From contig NZ_KQ949085.1 in the NCBI RefSeq assembly GCF_001514305.1, forward strand, positions 204,466 to 241,354: a stretch of DNA of 36,889 nucleotides, written 5' to 3'. The notes under the pieces are model-generated. The model ran no database searches. It was not told the origin of the DNA and was given only the letters and a program-made list of their open reading frames with translations. Made by a program: the position numbers and the translations under genes. Numbering within the stretch: position 1 is the first letter of the stretch; the number at the start of each line of letters is the position of its first letter. Shown one piece after another: positions 8,329-16,039 of this stretch. The stretch comes from Streptomyces dysideae (GTDB lineage Bacteria; Actinomycetota; Actinomycetes; Streptomycetales; Streptomycetaceae).

Positions 8329-8775
8329 ATGGAAACGCAGCAGCCGTCGTCGACGACCCTCCCCGAGCCGCTGCGCACCGCGGCCTCGGCGCTGCGGAGG
8401 GTGCCCGGCGCGGAGATGGTGGGCAAGGCGGCCGAAGGAACCCTGGACAAGGTCGGAGTCGTGTCACCGCGCGGGCGGCGGATCGCTGTGTACACCGGGG
8501 CCGGAGTGCTCGGCGTCGCGGGTGTCGTCGAGTGGCCCGTCGCCCTCACGGGCGCGGCCGTGGCATGGCTGACCCAGCCCAGGCCGGGGGAGAAGAAGAG
8601 CACGTCCGGCGCGAGCGGGGGCACGTCGTCCGGGACGCGCGCCAAGACGTCCGCGCCCCGGACCAAGAAGTCCACCAGCAAGAAGTCCACCAGCAAGAAG
8701 AAGACGGCCTCCGGCCGCTCGACATCCACCGGCCGCGGCGGATCGACGGCGCGGCGCGGCAGCACGGCCGGCTGA
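8329..8775 (+). CDS. Small membrane-associated protein with histone-like Lys/Ser tail
   Basis: 148 residues; family not recognised by name. The first half contains amphipathic helices and one or two hydrophobic stretches (YTGAGVLGVAGVVEWPVALTG). The second half is a low-complexity tail of Lys, Ser, Thr and Arg, with the repeat KKSTSKKSTSKKK, like the tails of bacterial histone H1-like proteins. The ATG at 8329 is preferred over upstream starts because GAGGTGGAG precedes it. Its stop is 9 bases before the P-type ATPase start, so the two form an operon; the ATPase itself begins with a similar Ala-rich segment. A role in ATPase assembly or regulation is inferred from position only. Confidence 0.75.
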   Translation: METQQPSSTTLPEPLRTAASALRRVPGAEMVGKAAEGTLDKVGVVSPRGRRIAVYTGAGVLGVAGVVEWPVALTGAAVAWLTQPRPGEKKSTSGASGGTSSGTRAKTSAPRTKKSTSKKSTSKKKTASGRSTSTGRGGSTARRGSTAG

Positions 8776-8784
8776 GGGCGAGCG

Positions 8785-11700
8785 ATGGTTCTGGGACTGC
8801 TCACTCGTCCGGCGGCCGCCGCGGCCGGGCTGGCCGCGGCCGGGCCGCGGCTGCTCGCCAGAGGCGCCGCGCCCGCCGTCGGCGTCGCCGCCGGAGCGGT
8901 GGCCGGGACGGCACGGGCCGGCGTACGCAGCGCGGACACCGCGCTGCGTGTCGTGCGGGTCGCCCGCAACACGCTGCCCGTCCACCCGCACCCCTGGCGG
9001 TCCGGTACCCGGGCACACCTCGCCCTGCGGCCCGAGGCGCCGGACCGGGTCCGGCGGGAGGGCGGGACGGAGCGCGCGGCGCGCCGGGTCGCCGCGGCGC
9101 TGGCGGAGCGGCCCGATGTGGCCCTCGCGTACTGGGACGGCGGGCTGGGGCGGCTGGTGGTGGCCGCGAGCGAGGAATCCGTCACCGACCGGGTCGTGGC
9201 CAAGGCGGCCGAACTCGCCGCCCGGCACGGTCTGGCCCAGCCGGACGAGGCGGTGGAGGAGCCCGCGCACCCGGCCGATCCCGCCGGGGCGCGGGCCGCC
9301 GCTACGGCGCTCGCCGCCGACGCGGCCGGCATCGCGACCGCGTTCGCCGGATACGCCCTGCGCCTGCCGCCCTCGCCGCGGGCCGTGACCGCGCTGGTCA
9401 CACTGCTGCGGGAGAATCCGTGGTTCCGCGGCTGGCTGCGGGCCCGGATCGGCCGCTCCCGCATGGACATGGCGCTGGCCGTCGCCAACGCGGCCGCGCA
9501 CGGTGTCGGCCGGAGCCCGACCTCCCTGGTGCTCGACGGGACACTGCGCGGCCTCCAGCTGGCGGAGACCGTGGCTCGCGCGGCCGCGTTCGACGCGGTC
9601 CACGACGAGATCTGTGTGCCGGAGCACGGCAGTGTGCCCGCGGACCACTGCCCGCGCCCGCCGTTGCGCACCTCCCCGGCCCAGGAATACGCCGGGCACG
9701 CCGAGACCGGCAGCCTGGTGGGCGCGGTGGTCACCCTGCTGGTCAAGCACGACGGCACCGAGGCGGCCGAGGCCGTGCTGGCCGGCTCTCCCAAGGCCGC
9801 GCGCTACGGGCCGGCCGCCTTCCACGCCGTACTGAGCGCGGCCCTGTCCCGCTCGGGTGTCCTCGTCCGCGACACGGAACGGCTGCGGCAGCTGGAGATG
9901 GCCGACACGGTCGTCCTGCATCCGAGCGCGCTGCGCACACCAGGCGCGGGCGCGGATCCGTGGGCCGAGGCCGTGCTGGACGCGGCACGGCGTGCGGGGC
10001 TGCGCGTCGTGATGGTGGACGACCCGGCCCTCGCCGACTTCACCGGGCTCGCCGACCAGGTGGTGCGCGACGAGCGGTCCCTGAGCGACGTCGTACGAGC
10101 TCTGCGCACCGAGGACACCGTCGTCGTCACGGTCGCCCGCCCGGCGGCGGACGACGAGGACACCCTGACCGGCCTGCTCGCAGGCGACGTGGCCGTCGCC
10201 CTCACCGACCGGGACGGGGCCGCCGTATGGGGTGCCGACGTGCTCGCCCTGCACGGACTGGCCGACGTATGGCGGCTGCTCAAGGCGGTCCCGGCCGCCC
10301 GCGGGGTCGGCCACCGGTCGCAGACCCTGGCCCGGTCCGGTGCCACGCTGTCCGGGCTCCTCGTGGCCGTCGGCAAGTCCGGGCGCCGCACACCATGGCC
10401 CGGTCTGCGGCACACACCGGTCGACGCGAGCGCGGCCTGGGCCCTGCTCACCGGGACCCGGGCGGCCCTCGGCGTGGCGGCGGCCCGCGCCCCGCACCCC
10501 AGGCCACGCGTCGCCTGGCACGAACTGGAGCCCACCGAGGTCCGCGACCGGCTGGCGCACGAGCGGGCCCCGGAGCCGACCCTGGCCGAGGAGGCCACCG
10601 GCCGGGTACGGGAGATGGCCCGCACCCTGGGCCGGCAGCCCGTGCTGGCACCGCTGCGTGGGCCGTGGCAGCTCGCCCGGGCCGTACGCGGCGAGCTCGA
10701 CGACCCGCTCACCCCGGTGCTGGCGGTCGGCTCGGCCGCCGAGGCGATCCTCGGCTCCGTCGTGGACGCCCTCCTGGTCGTCGGCGCACTCGACCTGAAC
10801 GCGCTGATCGGCGGCGTACAGCGGCTGCGCGCCGAGCGGGCGCTGTCCGGGCTGCTGGCCGAGCAGAAGCAGAAGGCCCGCGTGACCGACGAGGAACCGC
10901 CGGCCCGACCGCACCTCGTGGACGCGGCCAAGCTCCATCCGGGCGACGTGATCGAGCTCCGCACGGACGACGTGGTCCCCGCTGACGCCCGCCTCCTGTC
11001 GGAGGACGGCCTCGAAGTGGACGAGTCCGCGCTGACCGGGGAGTCACTGCCGGCCGGCAAACGGACCGACCCGACTCCACACGCCGCCGTGCCGGACCGC
11101 CGCTGCATGGTGTTCGAGGGCACGACCGTGGTGGCCGGACAGGCCCGGGCCGTCGTCGTGGACACCGGCAAGCGGACCGAGGCCGCCCGGGCCGTCGCCC
11201 TCGCCGCCCGCCGGCCACCGTCCGCCGGAGTGCAGGCCAGGCTGCGGGAGCTCACCGGCAAGGCACTGCCGTTGACGCTGGCGGGCGGAGCCGCGGTGAC
11301 CGGATTGTCACTGCTCCGCGGCACGCCGATCCGCCGGGCCGTGAGCGGTGGTGTCGCGGTGGCCGTGGCCGCGGTCCCCGAAGGGCTGCCGCTGGTGGCG
11401 ACCGCGGCACAGCTGGCGGCCGCCCGCAGGCTGAGCCGGCGCGGCGTCCTCGTCCGCGCCCCGCGCACCCTGGAAGCGCTGGGCCGGATGGACACCATCT
11501 GCTTCGACAAGACCGGCACCCTCACCGAGAACCGGCTGCGCCTGGTGCGGGTCACCGACGCCGACGGCACGGTCCACACGCCGGACGAGGGCGGTGCCAC
11601 GCTGCGGGTCGCGGCCCGCGCCTGCCCCCGGCCGAACGGCGCCTCGGACCGGCCCGTGCACGCCACCGACGAGGCCGTCCTGGACGCCGCCGCCCCCGAC

Positions 11701-13101
11701 CCGGAGTGGACCCAGACCGAGGACCTGCCCTTCGAGGCCGGGCGCGGTTACGCCGCAGCCGTCGGCCGGGCCGGGGACGACGCCCCCGTACTCGTGGTCA
11801 AGGGCGCCCCCGAGACGGTGCTGCCCGCCTGCCCCGGCCTGCCCCCGGCGGCATCGGAAGCGGCACAGACGCTGGCCCGCGACGGACTGCGCGTCCTGGC
11901 GGTGGCCCACCGCCCGCTGGACCCGGCGGACAAGGCGTCGGACGTCCTCGAACAGCCCCTGGAGGAGCTGGAGTTCACCGGCCTGCTCGCACTCGCCGAC
12001 GTACCGCGCGACACCTCCACGGCCCTCGTCCAGGGCCTGCGCAGGGCAGGCGTACGGCCCGTCATGCTGACCGGCGACCACCCGCAGACCGCCCAGGCGA
12101 TCGCCGCCGAACTCGGCTGGCCCAAGGACACCGGCGTGGTCACGGGCGACGAACTGGCGTCCGCGGACCGCGAGGCACGCGCCCGGATACTGCGCGACAT
12201 GGGCGTCGTGGCCCGGGTCGCGCCCGAGCAGAAGCTCCAGGTCGTCGAGGCGCTGCGGGACGCGGGCCGGGTGGTCGGGATGGTCGGCGACGGCGCCAAC
12301 GACGCCGCGGCCATCCGCGCCGCCGACATCGGCGTCGGCATCAGCGCCCGTGGCTCGGCCGCCGCCCGCAACGCGGCCGACCTCGTCCTGACCGACGGCG
12401 ACCTGACCGTCCTGATCGAGTCGGTCGCCGAAGGGCGGGCTCTGTGGCACAGCGTCGCCGACGCCATCGCCATCCTGATCGGCGGCAACGCCGGCGAGGT
12501 CGGCTTCGGCATCCTGGGCACCCTCCTGTCGGGTGCGGCGCCCCTGTCGACCCGCCAGATGCTGCTCGTGAACCTGTTCACGGACCTGTTCCCGGCGATG
12601 GCGGTGGCCGTGACACCGAAGGAGGCCGAGGACACGGGGGAGCCGGACACCGAATCGCCGGAGGCGGCGTCCTTCGCGGAAGGCACCGAGCCCCTCGGCA
12701 CCTCGCTCCTCGGCGCCCCGCTGATCCGCAAGATCCGCCACCGTGCCCTGACCACCACCCTGGGCGCCACCGCGGCCTGGCTGTTCGGCCGCTTCACCCC
12801 GGGCACGACCCGCCGCTCGACCACGATGGCCCTGTGCGCGGTGGTCGGCACCCAGCTCGCCCAGACCCTGGCCGACCGCCGGGGCAGCCCGCTGGTGCGC
12901 GTCACCGCCGTCGGCTCCGCGGCCGCCCTCTTCGTCCTGGTCGAGACGCCCGGCCTCAGCCACCTCTTCGGCTGCACACCGCTCGGCCCTCTCGCCTGGG
13001 CCGGCGTCGGCGCGGCGATCGCGCTCGCGGTGTCCGGGCAGCGTGCCCTGCCGTACCTGGAGCGGATCCTCCTGCCTTACCTGCCCGACCGGATGCGGTG
13101 A
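8785..13101 (+). CDS. Large CtpI-like P-type cation ATPase with degenerate N-terminal ATPase half
   Basis: 1438 residues, against about 900 for ordinary P2-type pumps. The C-terminal 800 residues hold a full catalytic set: TGES (near 750), VPEGLP in M4 (865-869), the phosphorylated Asp908 in DKTGT, MLTGDH, and GDGANDAAA (Asp1169), with M5/M6 segments such as MLLVNLFTDLFPAMAVAV. The PEGLP signature suggests a P2-type pump for Ca or a related cation; substrate not determinable. Residues 1-620 resemble a P1B-type ATPase with lost catalysis: ADTVVLHPSALRT (His379) sits where VDTVVFDKTGTLT is expected, followed by GLRVVMVDDPALADF and VAVALTDRDGAAVWGADVL. The architecture recalls mycobacterial CtpI. 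Its stop codon directly abuts the convergent Old Yellow Enzyme gene. Confidence 0.88.
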   Translation: MVLGLLTRPAAAAAGLAAAGPRLLARGAAPAVGVAAGAVAGTARAGVRSADTALRVVRVARNTLPVHPHPWRSGTRAHLALRPEAPDRVRREGGTERAARRVAAALAERPDVALAYWDGGLGRLVVAASEESVTDRVVAKAAELAARHGLAQPDEAVEEPAHPADPAGARAAATALAADAAGIATAFAGYALRLPPSPRAVTALVTLLRENPWFRGWLRARIGRSRMDMALAVANAAAHGVGRSPTSLVLDGTLRGLQLAETVARAAAFDAVHDEICVPEHGSVPADHCPRPPLRTSPAQEYAGHAETGSLVGAVVTLLVKHDGTEAAEAVLAGSPKAARYGPAAFHAVLSAALSRSGVLVRDTERLRQLEMADTVVLHPSALRTPGAGADPWAEAVLDAARRAGLRVVMVDDPALADFTGLADQVVRDERSLSDVVRALRTEDTVVVTVARPAADDEDTLTGLLAGDVAVALTDRDGAAVWGADVLALHGLADVWRLLKAVPAARGVGHRSQTLARSGATLSGLLVAVGKSGRRTPWPGLRHTPVDASAAWALLTGTRAALGVAAARAPHPRPRVAWHELEPTEVRDRLAHERAPEPTLAEEATGRVREMARTLGRQPVLAPLRGPWQLARAVRGELDDPLTPVLAVGSAAEAILGSVVDALLVVGALDLNALIGGVQRLRAERALSGLLAEQKQKARVTDEEPPARPHLVDAAKLHPGDVIELRTDDVVPADARLLSEDGLEVDESALTGESLPAGKRTDPTPHAAVPDRRCMVFEGTTVVAGQARAVVVDTGKRTEAARAVALAARRPPSAGVQARLRELTGKALPLTLAGGAAVTGLSLLRGTPIRRAVSGGVAVAVAAVPEGLPLVATAAQLAAARRLSRRGVLVRAPRTLEALGRMDTICFDKTGTLTENRLRLVRVTDADGTVHTPDEGGATLRVAARACPRPNGASDRPVHATDEAVLDAAAPDPEWTQTEDLPFEAGRGYAAAVGRAGDDAPVLVVKGAPETVLPACPGLPPAASEAAQTLARDGLRVLAVAHRPLDPADKASDVLEQPLEELEFTGLLALADVPRDTSTALVQGLRRAGVRPVMLTGDHPQTAQAIAAELGWPKDTGVVTGDELASADREARARILRDMGVVARVAPEQKLQVVEALRDAGRVVGMVGDGANDAAAIRAADIGVGISARGSAAARNAADLVLTDGDLTVLIESVAEGRALWHSVADAIAILIGGNAGEVGFGILGTLLSGAAPLSTRQMLLVNLFTDLFPAMAVAVTPKEAEDTGEPDTESPEAASFAEGTEPLGTSLLGAPLIRKIRHRALTTTLGATAAWLFGRFTPGTTRRSTTMALCAVVGTQLAQTLADRRGSPLVRVTAVGSAAALFVLVETPGLSHLFGCTPLGPLAWAGVGAAIALAVSGQRALPYLERILLPYLPDRMR

Positions 13102-14181
13102 TCAGACGGAGCGGTGGTACTGATCCGGCACATGGACGTCGGCGCCGAGTTCGCGCGCCGCGAGACGGGCGAAGGACGGGTTGCGCAGCAGCTCACGGCC
13201 GAGCAGCACCGCGTCCGCCTCACCGTTGGCGATGATCTTCTCGGCCTGTTCGGCGTCGGTGATCAGACCCACCGCGGCGACCGGCATCGGCGTCTCGGCC
13301 TTCACACGCGTGGCGAACGGCACCTGGTAGCCGGGGCCGACGGGGACGCGTACGCCGGAGGCGTTGCCGCCGGTGGAGACGTCGAGGAGGTCGATGCCGT
13401 GGGCGTGCAGGTCGGCGGCGAAGCGGACCGTGTCGTCGGCGGTCCAGCCCTCGTCCTCCAGCCAGTCGGTCGCCGAGATACGGAAGAACAGCGGCTTGTC
13501 GTCCGGCCACACCGCCCGTACGGCGTCGACGACCTCGAGCGCGAAACGGGTGCGGTTCTCGTACGAGCCGCCGTACTCGTCGGTGCGCCGGTTGGAGTGC
13601 GGGGAGAGGAACTCGTTGATCAAGTAGCCGTGGGCGCCGTGGATCTCGGTGATCTCGAAGCCGGCGGCCAGGGCACGCCGGGCCGCGTCGGCGAACTGGC
13701 CGACGATCTCCTGGATCCGAGCGACCGTCAGCTCGGTCGGCACCGGGTGCCGCTCGTCGAACGCGACCGCGCTCGGCGCCAGCGACTGCCACCCGTGTGC
13801 CTCCGGGCCGACCGGCGCGCCGCCCTTCCAGGGCTGGTCGGTCGACGCCTTGCGGCCGGCGTGCGCCAGCTGGATCGCCGGCACCGTGCCCTGCGACACA
13901 AGGAAGCGCGTGATCCGGCGGAACGCCTCGACCTGGGTGCCGTTCCAGATCCCGAGGTCGTACGGGGAGATCCGGCCCTCGGGGCTCACGCCGGTGGCCT
14001 CGACGATGATCAGACCCGTGCCGCCGGCCGCCCGCGCCGCGTAGTGCGCGAAGTGCCAGTCATTGGGGGCGCCCATGTCAGGGCCCTCCGGTGCGGCGGA
14101 GTACTGGCACATCGGCGGCATCCACACCCGGTTGGGGATCGTCACGTCGCGCAGGGTGTAGGTCTCGAAGAGCGCGCTCAC
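13102..14181 (-). CDS. Old Yellow Enzyme family NADH:flavin oxidoreductase (YqjM-like)
   Basis: 359 residues, a single (beta/alpha)8 FMN domain. It starts SALFETYTLRDVTIPNRVWMPPMCQYSA in part: the RVWMPPMCQYSA segment includes the regulatory Cys typical of YqjM-class ene-reductases. HGAHGYLINEFLSPHSNRR holds the active-site His pair and substrate Arg. Role: NAD(P)H-dependent reduction of activated C=C bonds in enones, quinones or nitro compounds. I choose the GTG at 14181, with GGAG six bases before it, over the ATG at 14193, which lacks a site. It is divergent from an ArsR-family regulator with dyads between them, so electrophile-induced expression is likely (inference). Confidence 0.9.
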   Translation of the reverse strand: MSALFETYTLRDVTIPNRVWMPPMCQYSAAPEGPDMGAPNDWHFAHYAARAAGGTGLIIVEATGVSPEGRISPYDLGIWNGTQVEAFRRITRFLVSQGTVPAIQLAHAGRKASTDQPWKGGAPVGPEAHGWQSLAPSAVAFDERHPVPTELTVARIQEIVGQFADAARRALAAGFEITEIHGAHGYLINEFLSPHSNRRTDEYGGSYENRTRFALEVVDAVRAVWPDDKPLFFRISATDWLEDEGWTADDTVRFAADLHAHGIDLLDVSTGGNASGVRVPVGPGYQVPFATRVKAETPMPVAAVGLITDAEQAEKIIANGEADAVLLGRELLRNPSFARLAARELGADVHVPDQYHRSV

Positions 14182-14216
14182 GGCATACTCCATTTCGTCA
14201 CGGGACCGGTGGTCGA

Positions 14217-14243
14217 CTCGTACGATAGGCATCGTAGTACGAG
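14217..14243. promoter_or_regulatory. Dyad 1 in the OYE-ArsR intergenic region
   Basis: TACGAT (14221-14226) and ATCGTA (14231-14236) flank AGGC, and the outer CTCGTAC (14217-14223) and GTACGAG (14237-14243) are also inverted copies. It lies nearer the OYE start. Candidate operator for the adjacent ArsR-family protein. Confidence 0.5.
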
Positions 14244-14254
14244 AGATGTCAAAC

Positions 14255-14270
14255 TACGAGAGGTCTCGTA
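14255..14270. promoter_or_regulatory. Dyad 2 in the OYE-ArsR intergenic region
   Basis: TACGAGAGGTCTCGTA is a perfect inverted repeat with 7-bp arms and a 2-base centre, 31 bases before the ArsR GTG. It shares the TACGA and CTCGTA words with dyad 1, as two sites for one dimeric regulator would. Confidence 0.55.
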
Positions 14271-14301
14271 CAATGAGTTGTCCCGACGAAGTGGAGCCGC
14301 C

Positions 14302-14655
14302 GTGACCAGCCCCGCTGTCAGCAGCCGTGACCTCCCGCACCCGGCGCGCGAGGAGATCCGGCTGGAGGGCGTGCTGCACGCCCTCTCCGACCCGATGCGG
14401 CTGCGGATCGTGCGAGAGCTCGCCGCGGTCAGCGACGAGCTCTCCTGTTCGCACTTCGACCTGCCCGTCACCAAGTCCACCACCACGCACCACTTCCGGG
14501 TGCTGCGCGAGAGCGGGGTGATCCGGCAGATCTACCGCGGCACGGCCAAGATGAACGGCCTGCGCAGGGACGACCTAGACGGCCTCTTCCCGGGACTTCT
14601 CGACGCCCTTCTCGATGCCGCCGCCCGCCAGGCCGTCCGCCTCGGCAGCACCTGA
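14302..14655 (+). CDS. ArsR-family helix-turn-helix regulator
   Basis: 117 residues, one winged helix: LEGVLHALSDPMRLRIVREL, then the recognition helix region TKSTTTHHFRVLRESGVI and the wing QIYRGTAKMNGL. This is the usual ArsR/SmtB fold. No metal-binding Cys cluster is present; the only Cys (residue 49, LSCSHFD) lies just before the recognition helix and could sense electrophiles or oxidants. GTG at 14302 has GGAG six bases upstream. It is divergent from the OYE gene, its likely target. The last 81 bases overlap the convergent permease gene. Confidence 0.88.
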   Translation: MTSPAVSSRDLPHPAREEIRLEGVLHALSDPMRLRIVRELAAVSDELSCSHFDLPVTKSTTTHHFRVLRESGVIRQIYRGTAKMNGLRRDDLDGLFPGLLDALLDAAARQAVRLGST

Positions 14656-15963
14656 ACCGGCCTTCCCCGGAAGGTGGTTGAAGAGCAGGTTCAGCGCGAT
14701 CGCCGTCAGGCAGCCCGCGCTGATGCCGCTGTTCATCACCGTCTGGAACCAGTCCGGGAACTTCTCGTAGACCGTCGGCACCCCGACCGGCAGCACGCCC
14801 ATGGCCACCGAGACGGCCACCACCGTCAGGTTGTTGTTGCCCGTGAAGTCCACTTCGGCGAGGGTCCGCAGACCGCTCGCGGCGACCGTCCCGAACATCA
14901 CCAGGCCCGCACCGCCCAGCACCGGCGCCGGTATCGCGGCGACCACCGCGCCCAGCTTGGGCAGCAGACCCAGCAGCACGAGAATGCCGCCCGCGGTGGC
15001 GACCACCCAGCGGCTGCGCACCCGCGTCATGCCGACGAGGCCCACGTTCTGGGCGTACGCCGTGTACGGGAAGGTGTTGAACACGCCGCCGAGCACGGTC
15101 GACAGACCGTCGGCGCGCAGGCCGTCCGAGAGTGAGCGCGGCGAGACCTTGCGGCCGGTCATCTCACCGACCGCGATGAAGTCCCCGGTCGTCTCGGTCA
15201 TGCACACCAGCGCCACCACCAGCATCGACACGATCGCCGAGAACTCGAAGGTGGGCGCCCCGAAGTGGAACGGCGTACTGATCCCGACCCAGTCGGCGTT
15301 CCCGACCCCGCGGAAGTCCGTGAACCCGAACGGAACCGCCACCGCGAGCCCTACCGCTATGCCGATCAGCACCGCGATCCGGCTCAGGAACACCGGCGCG
15401 AACCGCTGCACGCCCAGCACCACCGCGAGCACGAAGGCGGCCAGGGCGAGGTTCTTCGGTTCACCGAAGTCCGCCGAACCGACGCCGCCCGCCGCCCAGT
15501 TGCCCGCGACCGGCAGCAGTGAGAGGCCGATGATCAGGATCACGGTGCCGGTGACGAGGGGTGGGAAGAAGCGGAGCAGCTTCCCGAACACCGGTGCCAG
15601 CAGCATGATCGCGAGCCCTGCGACGATCACCGAGCCGTAGATCGCGGGCAGTCCGCCGCCGGTCGTGCCGATGAGCACCATCGGTGACACGGCGGCGAAG
15701 GTGCATCCCTGCATGATCGGCAGTCGGACGCCGAAGCGCCAGAAGCCGACGCACTGGATGAGGGTCGCGATGCCGCATATCAGGAGGTCGGCGGTGATCA
15801 GGTACGCCAGGTCCGCGGGCGGGAGTTTCATCGCGCCCCCGACGATCAGGGGGACGGCGACGGCGCCGGCGTACATCGCGAGTACGTGTTGGAGGCCGAA
15901 GGCGGCGAGGTGGCGGGCGGGTGGGACTTCGTCGACGGGGTGTACGGGGGTGGTTTGGGCCAT
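14575..15963 (-). CDS. NCS2/NAT family purine permease
   Basis: 462 residues with about 12-14 membrane segments. NCS2 landmarks are the His in LQHVLAMYAG (TM1), MQGCTFAAVSPM (TM3), MTETTGDFIAVGEMTG (TM8) and the NAT signature QNVGLVGMTR. In characterised members a Gln at the start of this signature goes with xanthine/urate-type transporters, and Glu with uracil types, so purine (xanthine or uric acid) uptake by cation symport is favoured. The start at 15963 has no strong Shine-Dalgarno site. It lies 76 bases downstream of the ferredoxin reductase-like gene on the same strand, and overlaps the ArsR gene tail-to-tail. Confidence 0.88.
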   Translation of the reverse strand: MAQTTPVHPVDEVPPARHLAAFGLQHVLAMYAGAVAVPLIVGGAMKLPPADLAYLITADLLICGIATLIQCVGFWRFGVRLPIMQGCTFAAVSPMVLIGTTGGGLPAIYGSVIVAGLAIMLLAPVFGKLLRFFPPLVTGTVILIIGLSLLPVAGNWAAGGVGSADFGEPKNLALAAFVLAVVLGVQRFAPVFLSRIAVLIGIAVGLAVAVPFGFTDFRGVGNADWVGISTPFHFGAPTFEFSAIVSMLVVALVCMTETTGDFIAVGEMTGRKVSPRSLSDGLRADGLSTVLGGVFNTFPYTAYAQNVGLVGMTRVRSRWVVATAGGILVLLGLLPKLGAVVAAIPAPVLGGAGLVMFGTVAASGLRTLAEVDFTGNNNLTVVAVSVAMGVLPVGVPTVYEKFPDWFQTVMNSGISAGCLTAIALNLLFNHLPGKAGSGAAEADGLAGGGIEKGVEKSREEAV

Positions 15964-16039
15964 GTCCGAGACCGTAGGCGGGTTGAACAGTTTGTTGATT
16001 TCGGGGGTGTTGCTGGTTCGTGTCTGCGTGCCGTTGCCC

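Noticed and set aside
8178..10985. Long overlapping frames (up to about 950 codons) over the ATPase and its antisense strand
   Set aside because: They are GC-driven shadows with Arg/Gly/Pro-rich translations and no motifs; the ATPase frame explains the region.
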